Source of the DNA: Planctomycetota bacterium
GTDB lineage: Bacteria > Planctomycetota > SZUA-567 > H5-PLA8
Reading direction: 5' to 3'
Length of the DNA stretch: 64,000 bases
NCBI GenBank assembly: GCA_015075375.1
Contig: JABTUM010000001.1
Location: forward strand, 53,201-117,200
The notes under the pieces are model-generated. The model saw only the letters and a list, made by a program, of their open reading frames with translations. It did not search any database and was not told where the DNA came from. Positions within the stretch are counted from its first letter, which is position 1. Each line of letters opens with the position of its first letter. Both the position numbers and the translations under genes were made by a program. Of this stretch, positions 1 to 9,146 are shown piece by piece.

Positions 1-894
1 GGTTGAGCAGGGAACTTGTGCCTCTGCCCCAACGTATGAAATCATTCCATACCCAAGCCAAAATCTCCATGCATGAACAATCTCATGAAATAAAAGTACA
101 TCAAAATCCTCTTCACGGAACTCCACGGGGATCCAAATCGTAGAGCCTTTGGTACCTGAACCGCGTTTCCACTCTTTTTTGGTTTCGTCATAGGTTGCCT
201 GCCCTTGGGTTGGGGCAGTCGTTTTAGGCTCCGGGGCCTGAAGCTTATCATCATCAGTTTCGGGCTGCTTTATTGTTGTCGTCTCCTCAGCAGCCTCCAA
301 CTGCTCAAGTATTTTCTTAACCTTCGGGTCTGCATTCTTTAGTCGCTTGATCGCTTCTGCAACATTAACCTTAAAACCATCTGAACCTTCCACCTTTATG
401 GGATCGCCATATGGATCTGTGTAAACTATGGGCATTGCAAATTGATACTGATAGAAGCTCGGATCTAAATACTCGTTCAGCCACCTCCCCACAAACCGTC
501 CCAACCCCGTATCAAAGAAGCGATTCTTGAAATACATCAACCCCGTCTCGGCATCCAACCGCTGGCCCGTGTAGAACCACGGATTCCCGATCGCCGAAGC
601 AGACCCAACAACATCATCCCCGGTAAACCACGTCGCGTCCGTCCCCGCCCCCGTGATGATGGTCGGCTTGCCGTACGCGTCGTAACTCTTCACAGCCTCG
701 ACGATGTTGCCCGAGGCGTTCGTGATGGCGTGGACGGAGTAGAGGTGGTTCGAGTGGTAGTAATACTTGGTCCCGGCGGCGTTACGCATCATCAGGACTT
801 CGTCGAGATAGGTCCCTTTTACACCGGTACCTCCCGGAAAAGTGGACGTGGCATCTTCCGCAGGGGTGTGTCGGGGATGGGCCAGCGCGACCAT
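1..894 (-). CDS. Orphan Rhs C-terminal tip with HExxH toxin domain (3' end outside window)
   Basis: This minus-strand frame opens at an ATG at 894, just after an in-frame TAA at 904-906, and runs off the window at 1. About 26 novel residues are followed by the Rhs core end (GTYLDEVLMMRNAAGTKYYY... to ...GTDATWFT), identical in protein sequence to the large Rhs gene at 1592-7897. The DNA differs there at roughly 15 sites, all synonymous in my comparison. After the core end (TGLMYFKNRFFD) comes an unrelated tip with a charged linker and the motif LLFHEIVHAWR (HEIVH, about residues 270-274, bases 73-87). HExxH followed by AWR suggests a zinc metallopeptidase of the M91/NleD type; this is inference. 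Lack of the long YD-repeat shell makes it an orphan tip, a usable donor for tip exchange rather than an independent toxin. The DNA at 895-1068, upstream of the start, shows no gene and may be remnant sequence. Confidence 0.62.
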   Translation of the reverse strand, partial: MVALAHPRHTPAEDATSTFPGGTGVKGTYLDEVLMMRNAAGTKYYYHSNHLYSVHAITNASGNIVEAVKSYDAYGKPTIITGAGTDATWFTGDDVVGSASAIGNPWFYTGQRLDAETGLMYFKNRFFDTGLGRFVGRWLNEYLDPSFYQYQFAMPIVYTDPYGDPIKVEGSDGFKVNVAEAIKRLKNADPKVKKILEQLEAAEETTTIKQPETDDDKLQAPEPKTTAPTQGQATYDETKKEWKRGSGTKGSTIWIPVEFREEDFDVLLFHEIVHAWRFWLGYGMISYVGAEAQVPCST

Positions 895-1068
895 GGCGGC
901 ATCTTAGCGCGGCGGAACGCTACCGCCAAGGGGCGGCCCTGGATCGTGCTCCCGTTCCGAAGCCGGGCTTCTTTGCCTGCCATTCAATCTACGAGGCGCT
1001 GGCTGATGCCTCGGTGGGATGGTCTCCCACGAACGCGCCGGCCTTCGCTGGTCGCGCTTTCGCATGAT

Positions 1069-1533
1069 TCATTTCTGCGGCTCGTCGGGCTCTTCGGGAG
1101 GCTTAACAGGCTCCTGGACCGCTTCAGCCGGTACAACCGGTACACCTGCAGTTATCGCGGAATTCCGCCTACCTAAAAACCCTGATATTCGCTCAGATAT
1201 GTATCCCATACCAAGAATAAAGAAAACCGAAATCCCAATATCTACTGCAAGCGCGCCACTCATTACCTCCATTTCGTCTTCTGACCACGAAACTACCATT
1301 GCACTAGATGCTGCTTTAAATGGGTCAATTCCATCGGTCATTTCATGTCGAACTCTATATAAAAAGATGCACGGCCATCCTTTTCCTTCAATTCGAATCA
1401 TCCTCTCCCTATCGCATTGAATGACTCTATATATCGTATTAGCCCCCAAGCTTAAACCCATAGAGATAGTTACAATACAGCAAGTAAGTAGGCTGTATTG
1501 GCCAAATTTTCTTTTGAAAGGCTTCGCCGTCAC
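1069..1533 (-). CDS. Two-helix membrane protein, candidate immunity protein to the Rhs toxin
   Basis: A 154-residue protein directly downstream of the Rhs toxin gene (58-bp gap). The frame is open further upstream into the toxin gene, but a GTG at 1533 with a GGGGCGAAG purine stretch just before it gives a sensible start (VTAKPFKRKFGQ). Two hydrophobic segments are visible, near residues 12-32 (YSLLTCCIVTISMGLSLG) and about 105-125 (GALAVDIGISVFFILGMGYI), with a soluble region between them. The C-terminal tail is rich in Pro and Glu. I recognise no family. Position after a polymorphic toxin is the usual place for the cognate immunity gene, and a membrane protein would fit a toxin that acts at or outside the inner membrane. 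The start and the role are both inferred. Confidence 0.5.
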   Translation of the reverse strand: MTAKPFKRKFGQYSLLTCCIVTISMGLSLGANTIYRVIQCDRERMIRIEGKGWPCIFLYRVRHEMTDGIDPFKAASSAMVVSWSEDEMEVMSGALAVDIGISVFFILGMGYISERISGFLGRRNSAITAGVPVVPAEAVQEPVKPPEEPDEPQK

Positions 1534-1591
1534 GCAGTTCTTCGCCCCAAAACCACAACACGTATATTGACGAATTATCGAAGGCTCGGCA

Positions 1592-4500
1592 CTACTTCCG
1601 TGGCTCTCTGGGCAACGCCTCTTGGGGTTGAAGTATTCCATGCGAACAGTAGTCATCATCAAGGCTAAATTGACCGGGCCCACTTTCGCTCAAATTGTTA
1701 TAAGTAGCAGAGCCGCTCGGATTTGGAGCCTTGCCTCCAAGGGGTGGATATTCCCGCTTTTCCTCCGGCCCCCCTTTTGTTGTATCGTGACCTTCGCTCA
1801 AAATCTGATACCACTTTTCCGCTGCTTTTCTCACTGCCTCCGAAACTTTTTTCTTGCATTCCTTTTCATTTAAATCACATGGCTTATCTGCCTCAAAGCC
1901 ATTTAAGATTGGAAGCAATTCAGTCGTAATTCTAGATATGTAATTCTGAACGTGTCTCTGCTCATGGCCATAAATGCCACTTACACTATCCTTGCCCTTA
2001 AAAGCATCGGAAATGCGAATTGCAACATCGAGGGTCGCTTTACACTCGACCTTCAGGTATCTTACATTATTCCGAATCACTCCTGTCCTTGGGTCTACAT
2101 CTCTCGAATAGTCGCACTTTTCAGGACATCCCTTACAGCAGCAAACAATATCTAGCCTCGCGAACGTTCTGCCTTTCGGTATTGAGGCCCCAAGAATATT
2201 GTTCACTTTAATCGCAGGTAAATCCGCAAATTGCCAATCCATATTTTCAATGGTTTGCTTGCCATCATCTCCTTTTGAAAGCCCAGTAACTTCAAATGTC
2301 GAGAGCCCAACGCCATCAACCAGCCGAATAGGCATACTAAGAAGACTTTCAAAAAGATTAACCGATCCACCCCTAAACCCAATCGGATCCCTTGAAATAA
2401 ACCGCCCCAACTCCGCCGAGTAGTACCTATTCTTGTAATACATCAACCCCGTCTCGGCATCCAGCCGCTGTCCCGTATAGAACCACGGGTTGCCCAAGGC
2501 CGAAACCGAAGCCGTCACATCGTCCGTGGTAAACCACGTCGCGTCCGTGCCCGCCCCCGTGATGATGGTCGGCTTGCCGTACGCGTCATAGCTCTTGACG
2601 GCCTCGACGATGTTCCCGGACGCGTTCGTGATCGCGTGGACGGAGTAGAGGTGGTTGGAATGGTAATAGTACTTCGTGCCGGCGGCGTTACGCATCATCA
2701 GGACTTCGTCGAGATAGGTCCCGAACACGAAAAGCCGATCCGGCGCACTCACAGCCGCGCCGTTGTCGTATTCCGAAATGCACCGCCAGCCGTCATAGAT
2801 AAAGACCGTTGAATTTCCGTCGAAGGTCTTCTTCACGCGCCGGCGGAATGCATCGTAAACGTATTCGGCCGTGTCCGCGCCGACGGTGGCCGACTCCATC
2901 AGGTTCTCGAAATCCCACGTGTACGTCTGCCCGTTCGAGTTCGTCGTCAGGTTGCCCTTCAAGTCGTAGCTCAGCGAATTCGCGTTGACCGCCGTCAGTT
3001 CGTGGACGTCGTTGTGCGTGCGCGTCTCGACGCTCGCGCCGTTCGTGAACTGGTCCCAGTCGCCGACGAGGCTCAACTGCCAAGCCTGGTTAGGGCCGCT
3101 GCCCGAGCGCTGGAAGTCCACCAAGCGGTCTTCGTCGTCGTAATCGTACGCCTGGTTATCGGTCGTGTTGTGCCCGACGCCCTGGGTCAGGGGATTCTTG
3201 TTCGCGTCATACGTGTAGGTAAAGTTCGTCACGTTGGGCGTGTTGATCGAGGTCAGGCGGTCATCCGTGCGGTACTGCCGCGTTTCGACCTTTGAGTTTC
3301 CGAACGTGAGTGTCGTGCGGCGCATCCCGATGTCGTACACAAAAGTCCCGACGTTGACGGCGTCGTACTTCACGTTGGAAAGCTGATCGCGCGTCGTGAA
3401 CGTCTGCGCGACGACTTTTCCATTCGGGTACGTGATGGACGTGCGCCGGTCGGCGGCATCATAAGCGCTCGTGGTCGTGTAGGCGGTCGCATCCACGGTC
3501 AGCTTCTCGCTCGTCAGGCGGCTCCCGGAATCGTACGTCCGTTCCACCAAGGTATCGTACCGCCCGCAGTTGGCCGCGGTCAACCGGCTGGCTAAGTCAT
3601 ACGTGAAGGTATCCACGGAGGTGTCCGGGTAGGTCCGAGTCGTCAGGCGGTCCACGCGGTCGTAGGCGTACTCGGTCAGCTCTTCCTTTTGGTCCAAACG
3701 GAAGAGCATGCGCCCGCGCGCATCATAACCGAAGGCGACCCGCTCATTGTTGCTGGGCAGGCTATGGCCGGGGTAGATCTCTTCAACCTTTAGGTTGCGC
3801 GGATCGTAACCGAACGTGGTCGTGCTCGATTCGGCGTCGATCAGCGCCGTCAGGTTGGAATTTTCGTCGTACTGCCAGGTCGTGACGCCAGAGTTGCGGT
3901 CCGTGCAGCTTGTCTTTCTATCGCGAGCGTCATACGCGCACGTGGTCACCTGGGATTTGGCGTCCGTCGTCTCGACGAGGTTATTGTGGTTGTCGTAAGC
4001 GTACTCGGTCACGTCGCCGGTCGCCGCGCCGCCGCCGTCCACGCTCAGCGTGTCCGTGCAGTGGACTTCGCGGTCGCGCGCATCGAAGACACAGTCCATG
4101 CCGACGCCGTTGGGATCCCGAATCTTGACGCGGTTGGAGTTCGCGTCGTGGCCGTAGGCCGTCAGCCGATTATCCGGGTCCACCGTCGAAAGCACCCGGC
4201 CGATCCCGTCCGTGCGCTGCTTGGTGAGCTTGTTGAGCCCATCGTAAACCTTGGTTTCCAGGACGTTGCCCTGGGAGCCGCCGGTGCCGCTGGCCATCGT
4301 GTCGTAGACGATCTTGCGCGTATTCCCGTTCGGATCGATCGTCTTCACCAAGCGCCCGATCCCGTCGAAGACGCGCACGGTCTTGTTGCCCAGGGGATCG
4401 GTCTCTTCGACGGCCGAGCCCACGGATCCGGCGCCCAGCGCCAGGTCGGTCAGGTGCGCGGCGTAAGTGGCGTCCAGGCCGGTGGTGTCGGTCAAATCTT

Positions 4501-7500
4501 CGTCGTAGACCCAGGTCGTGGTCAGGCCGTCCGAGGCGTTCGTCCCGTGCGTCCCGGCGATCGTCGGATCGTTCTTGTCCACGTTCCCCACTTCGATCAG
4601 CCAGACGGTACGCGCGACCGGGCGGCGACGCGCGTCGTACTTGGTGGTGACTTCGTTGAGCGTGCTGGATGGATCGTGGTAAATGGCGTCGGCCAGCGTC
4701 GGATCCTGCGGGAAGCCGGACCAGTCGGCGACGGTGAACTCGTGGACCACGAGGTTGCGGCTGTCGCGGTTCCCGACGAAGGCCGCGCGCGTATCGGCGC
4801 TGCCGGCGTTCGCGTCCGCGTCGGCCTCGGGCTGCGCCTCGACCTTATGGAACCCGCAGCAGCGGCTCCAAAGCGTCGTCCACGTCTCGCCGCGCGCGTC
4901 GATGCGGTCCTTGCGGCGTTTGTCGAGCCAGTAGGTGTAGCTCTCCGTGGCCGCTTCCGCGCGCCCGAAGGCTTCGGTCACGCTCTTGAGGAGGTTGCGC
5001 CCAGTGTAGGCGTACTTCGTGATGAAGTTCCCGTCCGGCCCGGCCGCGAAGCTCCCGTCGGTCTGCTGCGCGAAGCTGCGCGGCAACTTCACTTCGGTGC
5101 GGTTTCCTTGGAGGTCATAGGCATATTCGGTCCGCGCGCCGATTTCCGTCACGTCGAAGGAGGCCGTGCCTACGTTGTAGATGCGCGCCGATTCGACCAT
5201 GGCGGCCATGCGCCCGCGCGAATCGTACTCGAAGGTGTCCTCGATCCCGCGCCCGTCCACGAGCGTCAAGACTTGGCCCTCGGCATCGTAGGTGCGGTCT
5301 TCGATCACGAACTTCGCGTTATTCGAAAAATCGCGCGCGAGCGTGGTTACGGTCGTACTTGACCCGCTGGGCGTGGTTTCGTTGACGGTGCGCAGCAGGT
5401 ACGGATCGCTCGCGGCATAGACGTAATGCGTGCGGCGGCCATAGGGGTCGGAGACGCGGGTCACTTCATTCTTCGTGAAGGTCGTGGTGGTTGTCAGCAG
5501 CTTCGCCGCGCCGCCGGTCCCGGAGCGGTTGGGCTGGACGTGCTCCTTGATCACGCGATTGCGGTAATCGTACTCGTAGCTGCTAGCGTTTCCGCGATCG
5601 GTGCAGTTCTCGCGCAGGCCCGAGCCGTAGCGGTAGGTGCAACTGAAGACCGCCTCGATGGCCGGGACGTTCGCGGCCGAAACGCGCTCGATCTGCCGCC
5701 CCGAGGCGTCAAAAGCGTACTCCGTCGTGTTCCCCTGCCGGTCGGTCTCCTGCACGATCAGATTCGCGTCCGCGCCCGTCCCGTAGGTGAAGATTTCCGT
5801 CGTCGCGTCGTTGTAGGTGATCGTCGTCACGCGGTTACGTTCATCGAAGGCGTACTGCGTCACGCGACCCAGCGCGTCGGTCGCCTGCGTTAGCCGCCCG
5901 GCGGCGTCGAAGGAGAAGAGCGTCTCGGCGTGGCCCGAGCCGGTGCTGTCCTCGGCCTCGGTGACTTTGGCCAGGTAATGATTTGAATCGTACTCGAATT
6001 CGGTGACGTTCCCGTTCGCGTCGGTGGCTTTCTTAAGCAGGAATTGGTGGGCGTGCCCGGAGGCGAAATACTCCCATTCCCAAGTTGCCGTTTCGGGCGT
6101 GGGTTCGGCGGAATCCCCGTCCCAAATTTTCCCCGTGGTTTTCGTGAGCATGTTGCCCAGGGAGTCATACGTGTATTCGGTCACGCGGTTGATGCGGTCG
6201 ATGTGGCGAGTGACCTGGTTAAAGCCGTTGTACTCAAAAGTCTCGAACGTGGTGTCGGGGTAGGTGATCTTGGTCGGGAATCCAGCCGCGTTGTACAGAT
6301 AGTCGCGTTGCCGGCCCGTGTTGTCCTTGATGAAGGTGGGCTCGTTTCGATACCAGGCCTGATAGTGGTTCGTGCTCGGGAAATTCAGGAACGTGAAGGT
6401 GGATTCGAGGGATTTGGTCACGCTGGCGTACGTGACGGGGTTCACGCCATCTACCGTGAAGGACCAACTTGTGGCGTACTTCGTTTCAGCGCCCAAGTAC
6501 ACGTGTTTCATCAGGCCATTGCCTTCGAAAATACAAGCGCGTGTGTACTCCGGGTCAGGAATGTTCAGGTAGGAAACTTCTCCCTCGCCATTGACGATCA
6601 TTCGAACCAGCGAAGCTGACTGCGGGAAAATGTCGTCGGGTACGGTCGAATCGTAGGTCGTGTAATTGCTCGTGAGGTACGCTTTGACCTTCCGGTCCAT
6701 GGGCGGCGCGGCGGCGTCGAAATACTGGACCACCGTGCAGTTCGAAACAGAATCGAACGAGCGATCAATCGTCGTGGCGGTGCCGTCCGGATGGGCCACA
6801 TCCGAGAGGTAGCCGTCCGTGTAATCGTACGCTAGGGTTTCCCCGTTGGGTACATCGACGGCGCTGACCACCCAACGCCCGGAGACCTGCGCGGCGTGGT
6901 AACTAAAGGTAGCCACCGCCCCGTAAGCGTCCGTCACGGTATCGATCTGCCACAAGCGCTGCTCGGAGCCCATGAGGTCGTCGCCGAGCTGGTACTTGTA
7001 GGCAACGGTGAGGCCGTACCCGGTGCGGTCTTCCACTTTGGTCAACCGCCCGAAGCGCGTGCCGTTGACGCTGATGACCTGGAAATGCAGCTTCCGGCCC
7101 ATCCAGGTGGTCATGACGGCCGTCTTAGCGCTGGCCTGGTCGCTGGTGAGGGCGCCTACCGAGTCATAGAGCCGCACGCCTTCTTTGCCGTTGTTCTTGT
7201 ACGCCACGTAGACGCCGTCCTTGGTGTCGTTGGGGCTGAACGGATGCACGTACGGGCCGTCCACGAAGCGCTCTTCGTTGAACATATGCGGATCGAAATA
7301 CTCGATCAGGCATTCGTTGTTGGCCGTGGTGATGAACTGGAGCTTGGCGTCGAAGTTCGAGTACGCGCCGGGGCCAAAGGAGCTTTCCCACGCCAGATCG
7401 CGGTAGCGATGAAACCGGACCAGTCCGAATCGCGGCAAGCGCGCGGCCTGTCCGCCCGGCAGCCCTCCCGGACCGCAGCCGCCGCAGCCGTCCGCGCCTT

Positions 7501-7897
7501 CGGGCGAGTAATAATCCGCGGCGTAATGGATGTGATTGAAAGACAGGTTGTCGATGATGCACTTCTTCGAGTGATGGTCGTCTCGCAACAGGCACTTCAA
7601 CGTTGGGCTCTCATAGCACTCGGGGTGGGTGCCAGGAACCCAGGTGATTTGTCCGTTCACGAGCATGCAGCATATGCAATCGTAAGGCTTAACGTTCTCG
7701 CAGAGTTCGATCGGTACCTTGGCGACCTCCTGCCCGCTCGATTCGGTGATGTGGTTGGAGGGGCTGTGCGTGACTTGTGCCTGGATGCTCGGCGCAAGCC
7801 CCGCTACCAAGACCAGCACCCCGAACAGTTTCGCGATCGTCCGCATGGCGTCGTTCTCCCGATATTTCATCCGCAAGCGTTCCAGTTTTCGATTCAT
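1592..7897 (-). CDS. Secreted Rhs/YD-repeat polymorphic toxin with HEQRH zincin-like tip
   Basis: A 2101-residue protein. The ATG at 7897 overlaps the stop of the upstream gene (ATGA); an internal Met at residue 18 begins an obvious signal peptide (MRTIAKLFGVLVLVAGLAPS, cleavage after IQA). Residues of about 250-1830 are YD/RHS repeats of the form xxxxYDxxGRLxxxxD, which in this family build a hollow shell around the toxin. The conserved core end RFISRDPIGF lies near 1832-1841. The last 260 residues or so (DNA 1592-2374) form the variable tip: a Cys cluster (CCCKGCPEKC), then GIYGHEQRHVQNY with HEQRH at 1978-1982. HExxH points to a zinc metallopeptidase-like toxin, an inference from the motif. 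A membrane protein upstream and a candidate immunity gene downstream form one operon. Base composition of the tip is visibly more AT-rich than the shell, as expected for an exchanged module. Confidence 0.85.
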   Translation of the reverse strand: MNRKLERLRMKYRENDAMRTIAKLFGVLVLVAGLAPSIQAQVTHSPSNHITESSGQEVAKVPIELCENVKPYDCICCMLVNGQITWVPGTHPECYESPTLKCLLRDDHHSKKCIIDNLSFNHIHYAADYYSPEGADGCGGCGPGGLPGGQAARLPRFGLVRFHRYRDLAWESSFGPGAYSNFDAKLQFITTANNECLIEYFDPHMFNEERFVDGPYVHPFSPNDTKDGVYVAYKNNGKEGVRLYDSVGALTSDQASAKTAVMTTWMGRKLHFQVISVNGTRFGRLTKVEDRTGYGLTVAYKYQLGDDLMGSEQRLWQIDTVTDAYGAVATFSYHAAQVSGRWVVSAVDVPNGETLAYDYTDGYLSDVAHPDGTATTIDRSFDSVSNCTVVQYFDAAAPPMDRKVKAYLTSNYTTYDSTVPDDIFPQSASLVRMIVNGEGEVSYLNIPDPEYTRACIFEGNGLMKHVYLGAETKYATSWSFTVDGVNPVTYASVTKSLESTFTFLNFPSTNHYQAWYRNEPTFIKDNTGRQRDYLYNAAGFPTKITYPDTTFETFEYNGFNQVTRHIDRINRVTEYTYDSLGNMLTKTTGKIWDGDSAEPTPETATWEWEYFASGHAHQFLLKKATDANGNVTEFEYDSNHYLAKVTEAEDSTGSGHAETLFSFDAAGRLTQATDALGRVTQYAFDERNRVTTITYNDATTEIFTYGTGADANLIVQETDRQGNTTEYAFDASGRQIERVSAANVPAIEAVFSCTYRYGSGLRENCTDRGNASSYEYDYRNRVIKEHVQPNRSGTGGAAKLLTTTTTFTKNEVTRVSDPYGRRTHYVYAASDPYLLRTVNETTPSGSSTTVTTLARDFSNNAKFVIEDRTYDAEGQVLTLVDGRGIEDTFEYDSRGRMAAMVESARIYNVGTASFDVTEIGARTEYAYDLQGNRTEVKLPRSFAQQTDGSFAAGPDGNFITKYAYTGRNLLKSVTEAFGRAEAATESYTYWLDKRRKDRIDARGETWTTLWSRCCGFHKVEAQPEADADANAGSADTRAAFVGNRDSRNLVVHEFTVADWSGFPQDPTLADAIYHDPSSTLNEVTTKYDARRRPVARTVWLIEVGNVDKNDPTIAGTHGTNASDGLTTTWVYDEDLTDTTGLDATYAAHLTDLALGAGSVGSAVEETDPLGNKTVRVFDGIGRLVKTIDPNGNTRKIVYDTMASGTGGSQGNVLETKVYDGLNKLTKQRTDGIGRVLSTVDPDNRLTAYGHDANSNRVKIRDPNGVGMDCVFDARDREVHCTDTLSVDGGGAATGDVTEYAYDNHNNLVETTDAKSQVTTCAYDARDRKTSCTDRNSGVTTWQYDENSNLTALIDAESSTTTFGYDPRNLKVEEIYPGHSLPSNNERVAFGYDARGRMLFRLDQKEELTEYAYDRVDRLTTRTYPDTSVDTFTYDLASRLTAANCGRYDTLVERTYDSGSRLTSEKLTVDATAYTTTSAYDAADRRTSITYPNGKVVAQTFTTRDQLSNVKYDAVNVGTFVYDIGMRRTTLTFGNSKVETRQYRTDDRLTSINTPNVTNFTYTYDANKNPLTQGVGHNTTDNQAYDYDDEDRLVDFQRSGSGPNQAWQLSLVGDWDQFTNGASVETRTHNDVHELTAVNANSLSYDLKGNLTTNSNGQTYTWDFENLMESATVGADTAEYVYDAFRRRVKKTFDGNSTVFIYDGWRCISEYDNGAAVSAPDRLFVFGTYLDEVLMMRNAAGTKYYYHSNHLYSVHAITNASGNIVEAVKSYDAYGKPTIITGAGTDATWFTTDDVTASVSALGNPWFYTGQRLDAETGLMYYKNRYYSAELGRFISRDPIGFRGGSVNLFESLLSMPIRLVDGVGLSTFEVTGLSKGDDGKQTIENMDWQFADLPAIKVNNILGASIPKGRTFARLDIVCCCKGCPEKCDYSRDVDPRTGVIRNNVRYLKVECKATLDVAIRISDAFKGKDSVSGIYGHEQRHVQNYISRITTELLPILNGFEADKPCDLNEKECKKKVSEAVRKAAEKWYQILSEGHDTTKGGPEEKREYPPLGGKAPNPSGSATYNNLSESGPGQFSLDDDYCSHGILQPQEALPREPRK

Positions 7898-8637
7898 TCC
7901 GCATCCGGCGCCGGATGAAGCTCCGGGCCTTCGATCTCGACTTTGTATTTCACCTGACCCGAGGCCAGCGGCGAGCCGGCCAGGATGTTCACGTCGCCGG
8001 TCGTTCCGGCCGATGCCACAAAGTTGGCGGTGGCAACGCCCTGCTCGTCAGCACGAACGGTGACGCTGTTCAACTTGCTCTCGGCGAAGCTGCCCATGTC
8101 CAAGGATGTGAATGAGACCGGTGCGCGCGGCGGGGCTTTAACGGTGAGTTTCGTAGATGCTCCCGGCGCCAGGCGAATAAACCGATCGCCTTCGGCCGTG
8201 AGGGCTGGCACCTGCGGGCCGGGTTGCGCAGTCTGAAAGACTCGTCCGGGTTCGATGCTGTTCAGGTAGCGCTCGGGCTCGCGCTCGAACGCCTGCGCGT
8301 CGAAAGGCTGGGGCGGCAGCAAGATGGACACTTTGCTGCCGGCGTTCCCTGACTTGAAAGCCTCGGCCACCGAGCGGGCCTGAGGGCTGGCATCGGCTTT
8401 GACGGCCGTCAGCCGCGGGCGCTGAGCATCGTCAACCGACTTCGCGGGTTCGGTAGGAGCCTCGGATGACGGATCGTCGGCAGGGACGGATGTTTCACGG
8501 TCCTGCTTGAGAGAAGGCTGGCCCGGATTACTTCCTACGTCCAAGGTCCCTGGCGTACCGCGCGAGCGCAACGCCCAAAAGCCGCCCAGGACAGCGGCCA
8601 CCAGCAGCAGAACGATCGCCCAATTGCGTGCCGGCAA
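7894..8637 (-). CDS. Membrane-anchored protein upstream of the Rhs toxin
   Basis: A 247-residue protein starting MPARNWAIVLLLVAAVLGGF, one N-terminal membrane anchor or uncleaved signal (residues about 6-23). It is followed by a low-complexity Ser/Pro/Glu linker (about 25-85). The C-terminal half is a probable beta-rich domain (FIRLAPGASTKLTVKAP ... VSFTSLDMGSFAESKLNSVTV ... GQVKYKVEIEG) that resembles an Ig-like fold. It overlaps the Rhs gene by four bases (ATGA), so the two are probably translated together. I recognise no named family. A role in holding, exporting or displaying the Rhs protein is suggested only by the coupling. Confidence 0.7.
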   Translation of the reverse strand: MPARNWAIVLLLVAAVLGGFWALRSRGTPGTLDVGSNPGQPSLKQDRETSVPADDPSSEAPTEPAKSVDDAQRPRLTAVKADASPQARSVAEAFKSGNAGSKVSILLPPQPFDAQAFEREPERYLNSIEPGRVFQTAQPGPQVPALTAEGDRFIRLAPGASTKLTVKAPPRAPVSFTSLDMGSFAESKLNSVTVRADEQGVATANFVASAGTTGDVNILAGSPLASGQVKYKVEIEGPELHPAPDAE

Positions 8638-9146
8638 GCGAGGACTCCCTATAGGCTCAGGCAGCGACCACCCGAGCGCAGCACATCCAAGCGCGTACTT
8701 TTAGGTTATACGGATGTTGTAGGCTTAGCGTTTACCTTCAAAAACGGCATCGTCAACGCAAGGAAGCAAGGATTTGAGGAAAATTCTCGGTCAAGAATTC
8801 CCACCCCTGTTTCAGGCACCTGTGGAAGGAACGCTCGTCTTGGCGCAATCGCCGTGGCTAAGCGCCGGCCCAGGCGCTCTATACGCCATACACGCATTGC
8901 GCCATATAGCATTTGCCCCTGAATTGCACAACGTAACCGTCAAGTACGTTTTGCGTTTCACCCTAAACGTCAATTACGTTTAATTTTTGAAACAAATGAA
9001 ACGTACGCAACACCCGAAACGTATTTCTTAACCTGGAACCAACTTGCAATCGTCCGGCCCCAGACGCTATCCTGCACTCGCTACCTTATAGAGGGGCGGC
9101 CTGAAGGCAGGCGCCTTCGGCACGCCAGGAACTTCGCGCAAACGTA
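8638..9146. promoter_or_regulatory. Divergent spacer between Rhs and T2SS operons with clustered AAACGTA boxes
   Basis: About 510 bases without a convincing gene lie between two divergent operons. The part at 8929-9024 is AT-rich and holds six ACGT cores, at 8931, 8946, 8967, 8976, 9001 and 9019. On one strand or the other most read AAACGT followed by A or C (for example GAAACGTACG and GAAACGTATT). Such a cluster upstream of both operons looks like binding sites for one regulator. I did not find a strong -35/-10 pair. Confidence 0.45.

Noticed and set aside
811..1068. Possible insertion-sequence end next to the orphan Rhs tip
   Set aside because: No transposase frame, terminal inverted repeat or target duplication could be shown from the window.
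3986..5362. Long plus-strand open frame of 458 codons
   Set aside because: It is antisense to the Rhs gene and reflects GC-rich codon use; no family features, no ribosome-binding site.
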